Shown piece by piece: positions 1 through 6,418 of a stretch of DNA of 12,014 nt. Positions within the stretch are counted from its first letter, which is position 1, and every line of letters starts with the position of its first letter. The stretch is taken from assembly GCA_030672555.1 (NCBI GenBank), contig DAOVGD010000071.1, positions 1 to 12,014 on the forward strand, read 5' to 3'. A program made the translations under genes and the position numbers. The notes under the pieces were generated by a model, which saw only the letters and a list, made by a program, of their open reading frames with translations, made no database searches and was not told where the DNA came from. Source of the DNA: Desulfobacterales bacterium (GTDB lineage: Bacteria; Desulfobacterota; Desulfobacteria; Desulfobacterales; C00003106).

Positions 1-1
1 G

Positions 2-91
2 AACACCTTCCATGGCAAGCTCACATACAAAGCAGTAGCCGAGGCTTTCGGATTAGAATACATGGCTCTTGCGGAAATAGATACCAATTGA
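2..91 (+). CDS. ald: Alanine dehydrogenase, C-terminal end (partial)
   Basis: The window opens inside this gene. Only the last 29 residues and a TGA stop are present, in the frame starting at base 2. They include HGKLTYKAVAEAFGLEY, which resembles the C-terminal tail of bacterial alanine dehydrogenases, where a G-x-[LV]-T-Y-x-A-V-A motif precedes a short acidic end. The family carries out NAD-dependent, reversible deamination of L-alanine to pyruvate and ammonia in the cytoplasm. The assignment rests on this short tail and on memory of the family. The context fits, because a second amino acid dehydrogenase and a 2-oxoacid oxidoreductase lie further along. No terminator hairpin with a T run is evident just after the stop. 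The catalytic domain is outside the window, so function cannot be verified here. Confidence 0.6.
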   Translation, partial: NTFHGKLTYKAVAEAFGLEYMALAEIDTN

Positions 92-328
92 AGCAAATTG
101 AAGACTTTTTACGAAACTATCACTCTTGGTGTTAAATAAAAATATTTCAAGATAGGATATCAACGTTAGCCATATCTCAGAGGCGATTCAATACCGGAGT
201 TTGGACCGGAAGAGTCTTTTTGGATGAGAGGTCAACATTATCAAACCTTTGCTTGAGATGAAAAAGTGTTATAAGAGTATATGCAAAGGTCTCATCTTGT
301 CTGAAATGTGGCGAAAGAGGTGATGAGC
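92..328. other. Gene-free intergenic stretch
   Basis: No open frame of useful length or RNA gene is seen here. The stretch holds two ACCGGA copies (193-198 and 205-210), an inverted repeat near its right end (annotated separately), and the Shine-Dalgarno sequence of the next gene. It is A+T-rich. Confidence 0.6.
245..290 (+). promoter_or_regulatory. Inverted repeat around a -10-like hexamer, candidate operator
   Basis: ACCTTTGC (245-252) and its exact reverse complement GCAAAGGT (283-290) flank a TATAAG hexamer (270-275) that differs from the sigma-70 -10 consensus by one base. No good -35 hexamer is seen at the right distance. The arrangement lies about 40-80 bases before the nucleotidyltransferase start, so it could be a repressor site over that gene's promoter. 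Eight-base arms with a 30-base spacer can occur by chance, so this is tentative. Confidence 0.3.
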
Positions 329-598
329 ATGATAACAGAAAATGATAAAGATATAATCATACAGTGTGGTAAAAAATACAATGTTTCTTATATCGTCCTA
401 TTTGGTTCTTCGTTAAGAAAGGACGAAAAAGCCAACGACATAGACATTGGAGTAAAGGGGCTTGAACCCCGGTTGTTCTTCAAATTTTATGCTGAGCTGT
501 TTAAGCATTTATCAAAACCCGTTGATCTTGTTGATCTTTCCAGGAAGTCGTTGTTTAACGAGCTTGTAGAAGAAGACGGGGTAAGAATTTATGGATAA
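329..598 (+). CDS. MNT-type nucleotidyltransferase domain protein (MntA-like)
   Basis: This is a small cytoplasmic protein of the minimal nucleotidyltransferase (polymerase-beta-like) fold. Starting from ATG 329 it has 89 residues. The signature is FGSS (residues 25-28) followed by NDIDI (36-40), giving the GSx9DxD metal-binding pattern. A third acidic position may lie in PVDLVDL (64-70). In characterised systems such proteins act as antitoxins that AMPylate a partner HEPN toxin, and other members have other targets. I chose ATG 329 because AAAGAGG (314-320) sits eight bases before it. The longer GTG start at 308 would give 96 residues but has no visible ribosome site. No HEPN gene follows. 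Instead an 18-codon frame (MDKLPKHILVEKENGVDD, 591-647) overlaps the stop, and then the unrecognised gene at 631 begins. Domain call is firm; biological role is open. Confidence 0.8.
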   Translation: MITENDKDIIIQCGKKYNVSYIVLFGSSLRKDEKANDIDIGVKGLEPRLFFKFYAELFKHLSKPVDLVDLSRKSLFNELVEEDGVRIYG

Positions 599-647
599 GC
601 TACCTAAGCACATTCTTGTAGAAAAAGAGAATGGCGTGGACGATTAA
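591..647 (+). other. 18-codon overlapping ORF, possible translational bridge or gene remnant
   Basis: ATG 591 lies inside the last codons of the nucleotidyltransferase gene (ATGGATAA, with that gene's TAA at 596-598). It opens a frame of 18 codons ending in TAA at 645-647, past the ATG at 631. Such overlap is typical of coupled partner genes. The product is too short to match anything, so it may be a coupling leader, the stump of a lost partner, or chance. Confidence 0.25.
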
Positions 648-903
648 CTTTGGAACAGATGGACGGATTAAGAGGAAAAGCGATATGAGATCTCGTTTAT
701 TAACTTATGAACAAGCAAAAGAAAAACACCCTGACGCCTATATCGAACTAAGATACAGACGCGTAGACTCAAGTTATCCGGGACATGAAAATGTTCCTGT
801 TTCCACTGCCCCTGCCATATTTGTCTGGCCGGATAAGGCCTCGTCCCAAAATGATGATGGCGCCAATTGTATAGCAGTTTATTGGTTAAAGGAAGAAGAC
901 TGA
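631..903 (+). CDS. Small hypothetical protein
   Basis: I do not recognise this 90-residue protein. It is rich in charged and aromatic residues, with no signal peptide, membrane segment, cysteine cluster or known catalytic motif. Notable segments are LLTYEQAKEKHPDAYIEL (24-41), ending in a basic-aromatic YRR, and an aromatic C-terminal part with IFVWPDK and VYWLKEED. In-frame TAG at 619 bars a longer protein. ATG 631 has only a purine run directly against it. ATG 685 has AGAGGA at 671-676 with good spacing, which would give 72 residues, so the start is uncertain. The gene follows the nucleotidyltransferase closely and could be co-transcribed with it. Its last 25 bases overlap, tail to tail, the 3' end of the protease gene on the other strand. 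Confidence 0.55.
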   Translation: MAWTINFGTDGRIKRKSDMRSRLLTYEQAKEKHPDAYIELRYRRVDSSYPGHENVPVSTAPAIFVWPDKASSQNDDGANCIAVYWLKEED

Positions 904-2147
904 GCACCTTGGCGGGGCATTCTTCGAATGGCCCGGATTCTTTCCAGAACAGGCGGATGCGCGTAACTCAAAAATACTTTAAGCGGGTGAGGCGTTAGAT
1001 TTGAGAGATTTTCAACAGTCAGCTTTTTCAACGCTGAAATCATTGATCCCGGTTTTCTGTATGTTCCAACTGCATATGCGTCAGCTTCGTATTCACGTCT
1101 TCTGGAAAGCATTTTACTAAAGATGGAGACAACCATATTGATGGGGGCATATAGGAAGGCGAAGAATATCAGACTTGCGTATATTGAAGTGTTTTGCATC
1201 TTGAAGGCGGAAAAAAGGCCCTCGTTGTTTATGAAAAAAGAAATCAAAAAGAACATCAAGCCCGTAGTCATGATCGACATCAGTATGGATTTGAAAATGT
1301 GTTTCTTCTTGTAATGTCCCATTTCATGGGCAAGGATAGAAACGATTTCATCTACTGAGTGTTTCTCTATCAGCGTGTCAAATAGGACGATTCTACGAAA
1401 TTTTCCAAAGCCTGTGAAGAAAGCGTTTGTTTTGGTGGAGCGTTTGGAGGCATCCATTTTAAAAACGCCTTTCATCTTAAAATCTTGTGATCTGGCGTAG
1501 TTCTCAATGGCCGTCTTGAGCTCGCCGTCTTCCAGAGGATAGAACTTATTGAACAATGGCAGTATCACGACAGGGGCAAAAAACGTAAGTACTATTTGCA
1601 ACAGGACCACCGCAATCCAGCAGTAGAGCCAGGCCCAGTTTCCGGCTTTGCCGAAAAACCACAAAACGATAGAAAACACGGTCCCACCAATCATGGCGGC
1701 CAGCAGCCAACTTTTCAATATGTCTAAGGCAAATGTCCTTACATTGGTTCGATTGAAGCCGTATTTTTCTTCAATGACAAAGGTGCTGTAGGCTGAAAAG
1801 GGAATGGAGATTATTTGGGAAGCCAGCATTAGAATTCCCGCAAAGATAAGCCCTGTGGAGATAGGGCCGAATTGAAAGCTTCTTGCAATCTGGTCGACAA
1901 GGTTGAAGCCGCCGATCAGAATGAAGGCGACCGTAATCGGTGTCGTGATTGTGCCGGTAATTATTTCAAACCGCGTGTTTTCTTTCAGATAATTTTGGGC
2001 TTTTTTGTATTCTTCAGCATCGTAGTAGCCTTTATATTCTTCAGGCAGATCGGTTTTTGCGTGCCTTACATTGAGCGTCTCCACCACGATATCTAAAAGA
2101 TAATTGCCAACGATAATAGAAAGGATAATGACCAAGTAAATGTTCAT
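879..2147 (-). CDS. M48-family Ste24-like integral membrane metalloprotease
   Basis: This 422-residue zinc endopeptidase of the cytoplasmic membrane matches the CAAX prenyl protease 1 / Ste24 subgroup of M48 in length and layout. The N-terminal Ste24 region has several hydrophobic spans (about 1-20, 62-86, 97-119, 148-168, 172-197), and two more follow the active site (about 285-308 and 322-346). The zinc site is HEMGH at 274-278 with the third ligand in EYEADAYA (352-359, Glu354). Other family hallmarks are the SKRSTKTNAFFTGFGKFRRIVLFD region (from about 235) and SYAHPP near residue 394-399. The eukaryotic enzyme trims prenylated proteins. Bacterial members are thought to act in membrane protein quality control, and the substrate here is unknown. 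ATG 2147 fits the family N terminus, although no strong ribosome site precedes it. The gene stands alone on its strand and overlaps the small gene at its 3' end by 25 bases. Confidence 0.92.
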   Translation of the reverse strand: MNIYLVIILSIIVGNYLLDIVVETLNVRHAKTDLPEEYKGYYDAEEYKKAQNYLKENTRFEIITGTITTPITVAFILIGGFNLVDQIARSFQFGPISTGLIFAGILMLASQIISIPFSAYSTFVIEEKYGFNRTNVRTFALDILKSWLLAAMIGGTVFSIVLWFFGKAGNWAWLYCWIAVVLLQIVLTFFAPVVILPLFNKFYPLEDGELKTAIENYARSQDFKMKGVFKMDASKRSTKTNAFFTGFGKFRRIVLFDTLIEKHSVDEIVSILAHEMGHYKKKHIFKSILMSIMTTGLMFFLISFFINNEGLFSAFKMQNTSIYASLIFFAFLYAPINMVVSIFSKMLSRRREYEADAYAVGTYRKPGSMISALKKLTVENLSNLTPHPLKVFLSYAHPPVLERIRAIRRMPRQGAQSSSFNQ

Positions 2148-2242
2148 GAATGGAGTAAGCAGTAATTTTTGCTAAGCATTCTGTCCGCCAATCGCATTCG
2201 ACTTATTCAATTCAGTCAACAATGCCCCCGATTTCTCCCCAG
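2148..2242. other. Intergenic bases before the IS110 relic
   Basis: No gene is seen here. This stretch separates the protease start from the transposase relic. In functional IS110-group elements the bases ahead of the transposase start encode a structured bridge RNA, so part of this stretch may be eroded element end. No element boundary or direct repeat can be fixed by eye. Confidence 0.3.
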
Positions 2243-2395
2243 ATGAAATTATACGCTGGAACTGATTTACATTCAACGAATAATTACGTCGGTACTATCG
2301 GCGACGAAGACCACAGGGGCACTGGGGCCATTTAAGGAGGACCTGGTTCGGGCAGTGGTGGAGTCGACTATTGGTTGGTAGACGGATTCCCATAA
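2243..2395 (+). pseudogene. IS110-family transposase, decayed N-terminal fragment
   Basis: ATG 2243 begins MKLYAGTDLHSTNNYVG, which matches the start of IS110-family (DEDD) transposases, typically M-K-x-Y-x-G-[IV]-D-L-H-S-x-N-N. The Asp is the first catalytic acid. The frame stops at TAA 2333-2335. Two further family pieces continue in different frames. EDLVRAVVEST (2337-2369) corresponds to the conserved V-V-E-S-T segment, and YWLVDGF (2369-2389) corresponds to Y-W-L-V-D-G. The two overlap by one base, so the few residues normally between them are deleted. A TAA follows at 2393. The catalytic core, C-terminal serine domain and second end are absent, so this is a dead fragment between the protease and polX genes. 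Family recognition is from memory of the N-terminal motif; both frame changes can be read directly. Confidence 0.75.
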
Positions 2396-2406
2396 GGCTA
2401 AATTCA

Positions 2407-2435
2407 TTAACATTTATCACGATTGATGATAGGAT
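2407..2435 (+). promoter_or_regulatory. Possible sigma-70-type promoter of polX
   Basis: TTAACA (2407-2412) and TAGGAT (2430-2435) are separated by 17 bases and lie about 60 bases upstream of the polX start, just past the transposase relic. Each hexamer matches the consensus at four positions (TTGACA, TATAAT), so this is a modest candidate. Confidence 0.35.
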
Positions 2436-2495
2436 AATAAGCAGCGCTCAGTAGGCAGACCAATTCAAAAACCTGTAAGCTTTCAAGGTGCTTGT

Positions 2496-4205
2496 ATGAC
2501 CAATCAAGAAATAGCCCGTATATTGGTTCACATCTCCGAAATTTTAAACATCCAGGGAGAAAATCCTTTCAAGATCAGAGCATATATCAAAGCGTCTCAA
2601 ACCATCGAGGGTCTGACTTATGAACTTTCTTCTCTGGAGGATAAAAACAAAATAGCGAAGCTTCCCGGCATAGGCGGGGGAATCGCTAAAAAAATTATGG
2701 AGCTTCTGGAAACCGGAGAACTCAAATACTATGAGGAGTTGAAAAAAACCGAATATGCTCCTTTGACCGAATTCTTGAAAATTTCCGGCATGGGCCCCAA
2801 GCATGCCAAACTGGTATATGATAAACTGGGCATAAAGACTGTTGAGGAGTTAAAGAAGGCGGCAGAGGAAGGAAGGCTGAAAGCGCTTCACGGCCTGGGT
2901 GAGAAGGTGGAACAGAATATCCTTCGCGGAATCCAGCAGGTGCAGAAATATAAAGAAAGACTCCCTTTAGCCTTTATTTATCCCAGGGCACAGAACATCT
3001 TGGAGGAGGTAAAAAAATTTAAAGAAGTAAAACAGATCCTCCTGGCCGGCTCTTTAAGAAGGATGAGGGAAACCATTGCGGATGCGGATATTTTAGCCTC
3101 TTCAGATCATGCCGAAAAGGTGATGGAAGCTTTTGTCAATTTGCCCCAAACCGACAAGGTGGTAGCTAAGGGAAAGACCAAATCGAGCATTGTGACAAGG
3201 GATGGATTCCAGGTTGATCTCAGAGTGGTACCGCCCGAAAGCTTTGGAGCCGCCAGCCATTATTTCACCGGATCCAAGGCTCACAATATAAGAATCAGGT
3301 CATTGGGAGCGGATAAGGGATTAAAAATAAACGAATATGGGGTCTTCAAAAAAGAAAAAAGAATTGCAGGAAAAACCGAAGAGGAGATTTTCAAATCGAT
3401 TAACCTTCCTTACATTCCTCCAGAGCTAAGGGAAGATCAGGGCGAAATTGAAGCTGCTCAGAATAGAAAGCTCCCTTCTTTAATCGAGTTAAAAGAGATC
3501 AAGGGTGATCTTCATGTCCATACCGATTGGTCTGACGGAAATAACAGCATAGAAGAGATGGCGCAAGCCGCTAAGAACAGGGGCTACCAGTACATCGCTA
3601 TCTGCGATCATTCACCTGCGATGGGTATAACCGGTGGGCTCACCCAGGAGAGACTTCAAAAACAGATTGAGGAGATTGGAAGGCTGAATAGAAAATTAAA
3701 GGGTTTCAAGATACTAAGCGGGACCGAGGTGGATATCAGATCAAACAGTCAATTGGACTTTGAGGATGAGATTTTAGAAAAGTTGGATCTGGTTGTTGCT
3801 GCAGTTCATACCAAGTTTGGCCAGCCTAAAGAGGAGATGACCAAAAGGATCATAAAAGCGATAGAGAATCCAAATGTGGATATAATCGCCCATCCTACTG
3901 GCAGGCTAATCGGAAAAAGGGAGCCCTATCAGGTGGACATGGACAAAATCATGGATGCTTGTAAAGCCAATGCAAAGGTCTTGGAGCTTAATGCTTATCC
4001 TGAGAGATTGGATCTGTCAGATATCCATTGTCGAAGAGCAAAGGAAAAAGGTATTAAGATCGTCATCTCCACTGATGCACACATGGATATCCACCTCGAA
4101 TGGATAAAATTTGGGGTGGCGACTGCGAGGAGGGGATGGATAGAACCGCAAGATGTACTGAATACCTTGACCCTTTCACAGCTATTAAAATTCTTGGGGC
4201 GCTGA
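2496..4205 (+). CDS. polX: DNA polymerase/3'-5' exonuclease PolX (family X with PHP domain)
   Basis: This complete 569-residue bacterial family-X polymerase fills short gaps in DNA, probably in base-excision repair, and its PHP domain trims 3' ends. Domains in order are an N-terminal helix-hairpin-helix region with LPGIG (56-60), ISGMGPK (96-102) and LHGLGEK (131-137). Next comes the polymerase-beta palm, with GSLRRMRETIADADIL (185-200; metal ligands Asp196 and Asp198) and the third carboxylate Asp241 in VDLRVV. The dNTP-binding YFTGSKAHNIRIR segment spans about 256-268. The PHP domain starts with GDLHVHTDWSDG (337-348) and continues with DHS (371), GTEVDI (409-414), VHTKF (His438), AHPTGR (His466) and TDAH (526-529). 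All expected active-site residues of both domains are present. Length is normal for the family. AAGGTG lies six bases before the ATG. The next gene is on the same strand after 159 bases and is probably transcribed separately. Confidence 0.96.
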   Translation: MTNQEIARILVHISEILNIQGENPFKIRAYIKASQTIEGLTYELSSLEDKNKIAKLPGIGGGIAKKIMELLETGELKYYEELKKTEYAPLTEFLKISGMGPKHAKLVYDKLGIKTVEELKKAAEEGRLKALHGLGEKVEQNILRGIQQVQKYKERLPLAFIYPRAQNILEEVKKFKEVKQILLAGSLRRMRETIADADILASSDHAEKVMEAFVNLPQTDKVVAKGKTKSSIVTRDGFQVDLRVVPPESFGAASHYFTGSKAHNIRIRSLGADKGLKINEYGVFKKEKRIAGKTEEEIFKSINLPYIPPELREDQGEIEAAQNRKLPSLIELKEIKGDLHVHTDWSDGNNSIEEMAQAAKNRGYQYIAICDHSPAMGITGGLTQERLQKQIEEIGRLNRKLKGFKILSGTEVDIRSNSQLDFEDEILEKLDLVVAAVHTKFGQPKEEMTKRIIKAIENPNVDIIAHPTGRLIGKREPYQVDMDKIMDACKANAKVLELNAYPERLDLSDIHCRRAKEKGIKIVISTDAHMDIHLEWIKFGVATARRGWIEPQDVLNTLTLSQLLKFLGR

Positions 4206-4228
4206 ACATTATAAGGCGAATTCTTCAC

Positions 4229-4256
4229 ATAGATAGAGTTCAATAGATAGAGTTCC
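4229..4256. repeat. 14-base tandem repeat, two copies
   Basis: ATAGATAGAGTTCA (4229-4242) is followed directly by ATAGATAGAGTTCC (4243-4256), 13 of 14 bases identical. It lies just after the polX stop. It looks like a small slippage duplication; no function is evident. Confidence 0.8.
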
Positions 4257-4364
4257 TCCTTGAAATCTTGGCAGAAAGTGTTACCCTTATTCAGTCATCT
4301 TTTTTACGGTTTCTTTAGGTACTTTTTAAGGATGTTTTCGTTTAATTGTGGATAGAATGTAACA

Positions 4365-5138
4365 TTGAAACAGGTATGTCTTGCGGCAGTATCTGATCTC
4401 CATCTGGATCAAGACAAAAATCGGCTCCGGGACATCTTATGGAGCTGTGAAGAGTACGTTGAATCCGGTGTGGATCACCTAATCCTAACCGGCGATTTTG
4501 TTTCCCGTACCCCACTTCGCAGTGGCTTTACAAAAAAAGGGTGTAGAGTACTTTTTGCAAAGATAAAACAGGATATGAAGGAATACGGATTGTACAATTC
4601 CCTGGCAGCCAGTGTTGTTCCCGGCAACCATGATCTCCGTCTTTTGGGCATGTTGACCCAACAGATGTCCGCAGCAGAGTTTCTACGACATTTTAAAAAA
4701 CTCCATGAATCAGCCATTTTCATGGAGTCTCCCTATCCATGGGTTAAGTTCATCGGCTCGGTTGCGTTGATCGGAATTGATTCGGCATCAAAAGCTTCAG
4801 GCGCTGGCGGGCGTATTGGTGATGCTCAGATCCAGAAAATTTCAGATGTCCTGGACCGGGCAGATGTCAAGAAAAGGTTTCCTATACTGATCTTACACCA
4901 TTCGCCATTGACCCAGGCGCAGAAACGGTTAAGAAGGCTAAATGACTCAGAAAGATTCCTGAAGGCAGTCAGCGGACGAGCAAGAGTGATTATCTGCGGG
5001 CATACTCACACCTATGGCATCTACAGGGAATGCGGTGTACAAGTCATCCAGTGTACCAGCGACCTCATTGCACTATTACGGATCAAAAACAAAGAGTTAC
5101 ATGTTCGTTTTCTGGCTGCTCGATATGAGTATAGTTAG
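4365..5138 (+). CDS. Calcineurin-like metallophosphoesterase
   Basis: This 257-residue cytoplasmic phosphoesterase has all five binuclear-metal motifs in order: SDLHLD (10-15; Asp11, His13), TGDF (42-45), GNHD (87-90), LHHS (177-180) and GHTH (212-215). Family members hydrolyse phosphomonoesters or diesters such as cyclic nucleotides or nucleic-acid ends, and these motifs do not fix the substrate. The pattern is closest to small 3',5'-cyclic-nucleotide-phosphodiesterase-like proteins, but that is only a guess. The start is TTG at 4365. An in-frame TAG lies just upstream (4353), no in-frame ATG or GTG lies between them, and the first strand leading to SDLH requires this beginning. No strong Shine-Dalgarno sequence is visible. 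The gene ends 46 bases before the convergent dehydrogenase stop. Its neighbour polX could hint at nucleic-acid repair, but nothing in the protein shows it. Confidence 0.88.
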   Translation: MKQVCLAAVSDLHLDQDKNRLRDILWSCEEYVESGVDHLILTGDFVSRTPLRSGFTKKGCRVLFAKIKQDMKEYGLYNSLAASVVPGNHDLRLLGMLTQQMSAAEFLRHFKKLHESAIFMESPYPWVKFIGSVALIGIDSASKASGAGGRIGDAQIQKISDVLDRADVKKRFPILILHHSPLTQAQKRLRRLNDSERFLKAVSGRARVIICGHTHTYGIYRECGVQVIQCTSDLIALLRIKNKELHVRFLAARYEYS

Positions 5139-5184
5139 GTCGATAAAGCTATTGAGACCAGATCCCGTTTTGAACAGCTTAACA

Positions 5185-6369
5185 TTATCTTAGTCTCTGT
5201 TCGGCGAGCTTTAGCGCTGCTTTGTAAGTTGATATATTCTCTTTTTCAGATATATCATACACATCCAGAAGGTTCTTGGAAATCTCATCAACTTTTTTAA
5301 AAACAGTTTCTTTGTCATATGGGATATTATGCATCCTATCAAATACTTCCATCGCTGCGTTGCTGACCCCGCCAGCATTTATCATAAAGTCAGGGGCATA
5401 AAGAATTCCTTTCTTATGCAGTAGTTCACTATCTTTTTCCTCATCTTCTAATTGGTTATTTGCAGCGCCAGCTACTATCTTACATCTAAGTGCGGAGATA
5501 GTTTTCTCATTAAGTACCGCACCCAGAGCATTAGGAGAAAACAGATCACAATCAACAGAATAAATCTCATCAATGCCAACAACTCTGAAGCCAACCTTGC
5601 CCTTGGCATAATCCTGTACCCTTTTGATTTTGGCCTCTTCAAGCTCGCTGACAACCAAATTTACCCCATCATCGATGAGTTTTATTGCAAGCTCAAAGCC
5701 CACGTGTCCTAGACCCTGAAGTGCGATGGTCAAGCCCTTTAACAAATCCTTGCCCAACACTCTTTTTACACTTAATTTAATACCATCATAGACCCCGTAT
5801 GCTGTAAATGGAGATGGATTTCCACTACCACCCCTTGCTTCTGAACGGCACACAACACAGACTTTGTCTGGTTTGCTTTTTATTTCATCGCACATAAAGT
5901 CCATGTCCTCTACAGTTGTCCCCACATCCTCCGCTGTAATGTATCTTCCTTCAAGCATTATTAGAAAGTTGGCAAAAGACTTAAGGAGCTCAGGTGTTTT
6001 GCCCCTCTCATCAAGCCAAGCAACAGCCTTGCCACCCCCAAGATCTAGATTAATTGATGCGTTTTTATACGTCATACCCCTGCTAAGCCTGAGGACGTCT
6101 TTTATCGCATCAAGCTCTTTTTCATAGGCCCAAACCCTTAAACCGCCTATTGCAGGTCCCCTTAAAGTAGAATGTATTCCAACAATAAACCTGGCATTAA
6201 TTGCTTTGTCATAGAAAAAAACGACTTCCTCATGCCCTGACTCTGCCATCTTTTCTTTAAATGCCGGATAAGTCGAGGTGCTAACTACATCTCTTGCAGA
6301 AGGTTCTTTGTCTCTCAAAAAGTCCAGCCTTGCAATGCTTCTTTCTTTCATGAATTCAAAGATATCCAT
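5185..6369 (-). CDS. Glu/Leu/Phe/Val-family dehydrogenase, leucine dehydrogenase type
   Basis: This NAD-dependent amino acid dehydrogenase of 394 residues reversibly deaminates a branched-chain (or similar hydrophobic) amino acid to its 2-oxoacid. The substrate domain shows GPAIGGLRVW (71-80), TYKN (100-103, Lys102), GGGK (111-114, catalytic Lys114) and TAEDVGT (145-151, Asp148). The Rossmann part has LQGLGHVG (217-224), SPNALGAV (278-285), GAANNQL (301-307) and APDFMINAGG (325-334). GRYITAEDVGTTVEDMD and SGNPSPFTAYGVY are close to Bacillus leucine dehydrogenase as I remember it. An N-terminal extension of roughly 45 residues precedes the region that normally begins the family. It is the last gene of the minus-strand operon, 49 bases after the acyl-CoA ligase. 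Its supposed product is a substrate class for the oxidoreductase encoded upstream. Base composition is more A+T-rich than the rest of the operon. Exact substrate (Leu, Val, Ile, Phe) is not settled. Confidence 0.9.
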   Translation of the reverse strand: MDIFEFMKERSIARLDFLRDKEPSARDVVSTSTYPAFKEKMAESGHEEVVFFYDKAINARFIVGIHSTLRGPAIGGLRVWAYEKELDAIKDVLRLSRGMTYKNASINLDLGGGKAVAWLDERGKTPELLKSFANFLIMLEGRYITAEDVGTTVEDMDFMCDEIKSKPDKVCVVCRSEARGGSGNPSPFTAYGVYDGIKLSVKRVLGKDLLKGLTIALQGLGHVGFELAIKLIDDGVNLVVSELEEAKIKRVQDYAKGKVGFRVVGIDEIYSVDCDLFSPNALGAVLNEKTISALRCKIVAGAANNQLEDEEKDSELLHKKGILYAPDFMINAGGVSNAAMEVFDRMHNIPYDKETVFKKVDEISKNLLDVYDISEKENISTYKAALKLAEQRLR

Positions 6370-6418
6370 AATCAGACCCCACTTTTAGATTACAGCCTTT
6401 ATAGGACTATGCATGAAA

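Noticed and set aside
5139..5184. A bidirectional terminator between the convergent phosphoesterase and dehydrogenase genes.
   Set aside because: Only a four-base GGTC/GACC pairing with an interrupted stem and no T run is visible, so it is too weak to annotate.
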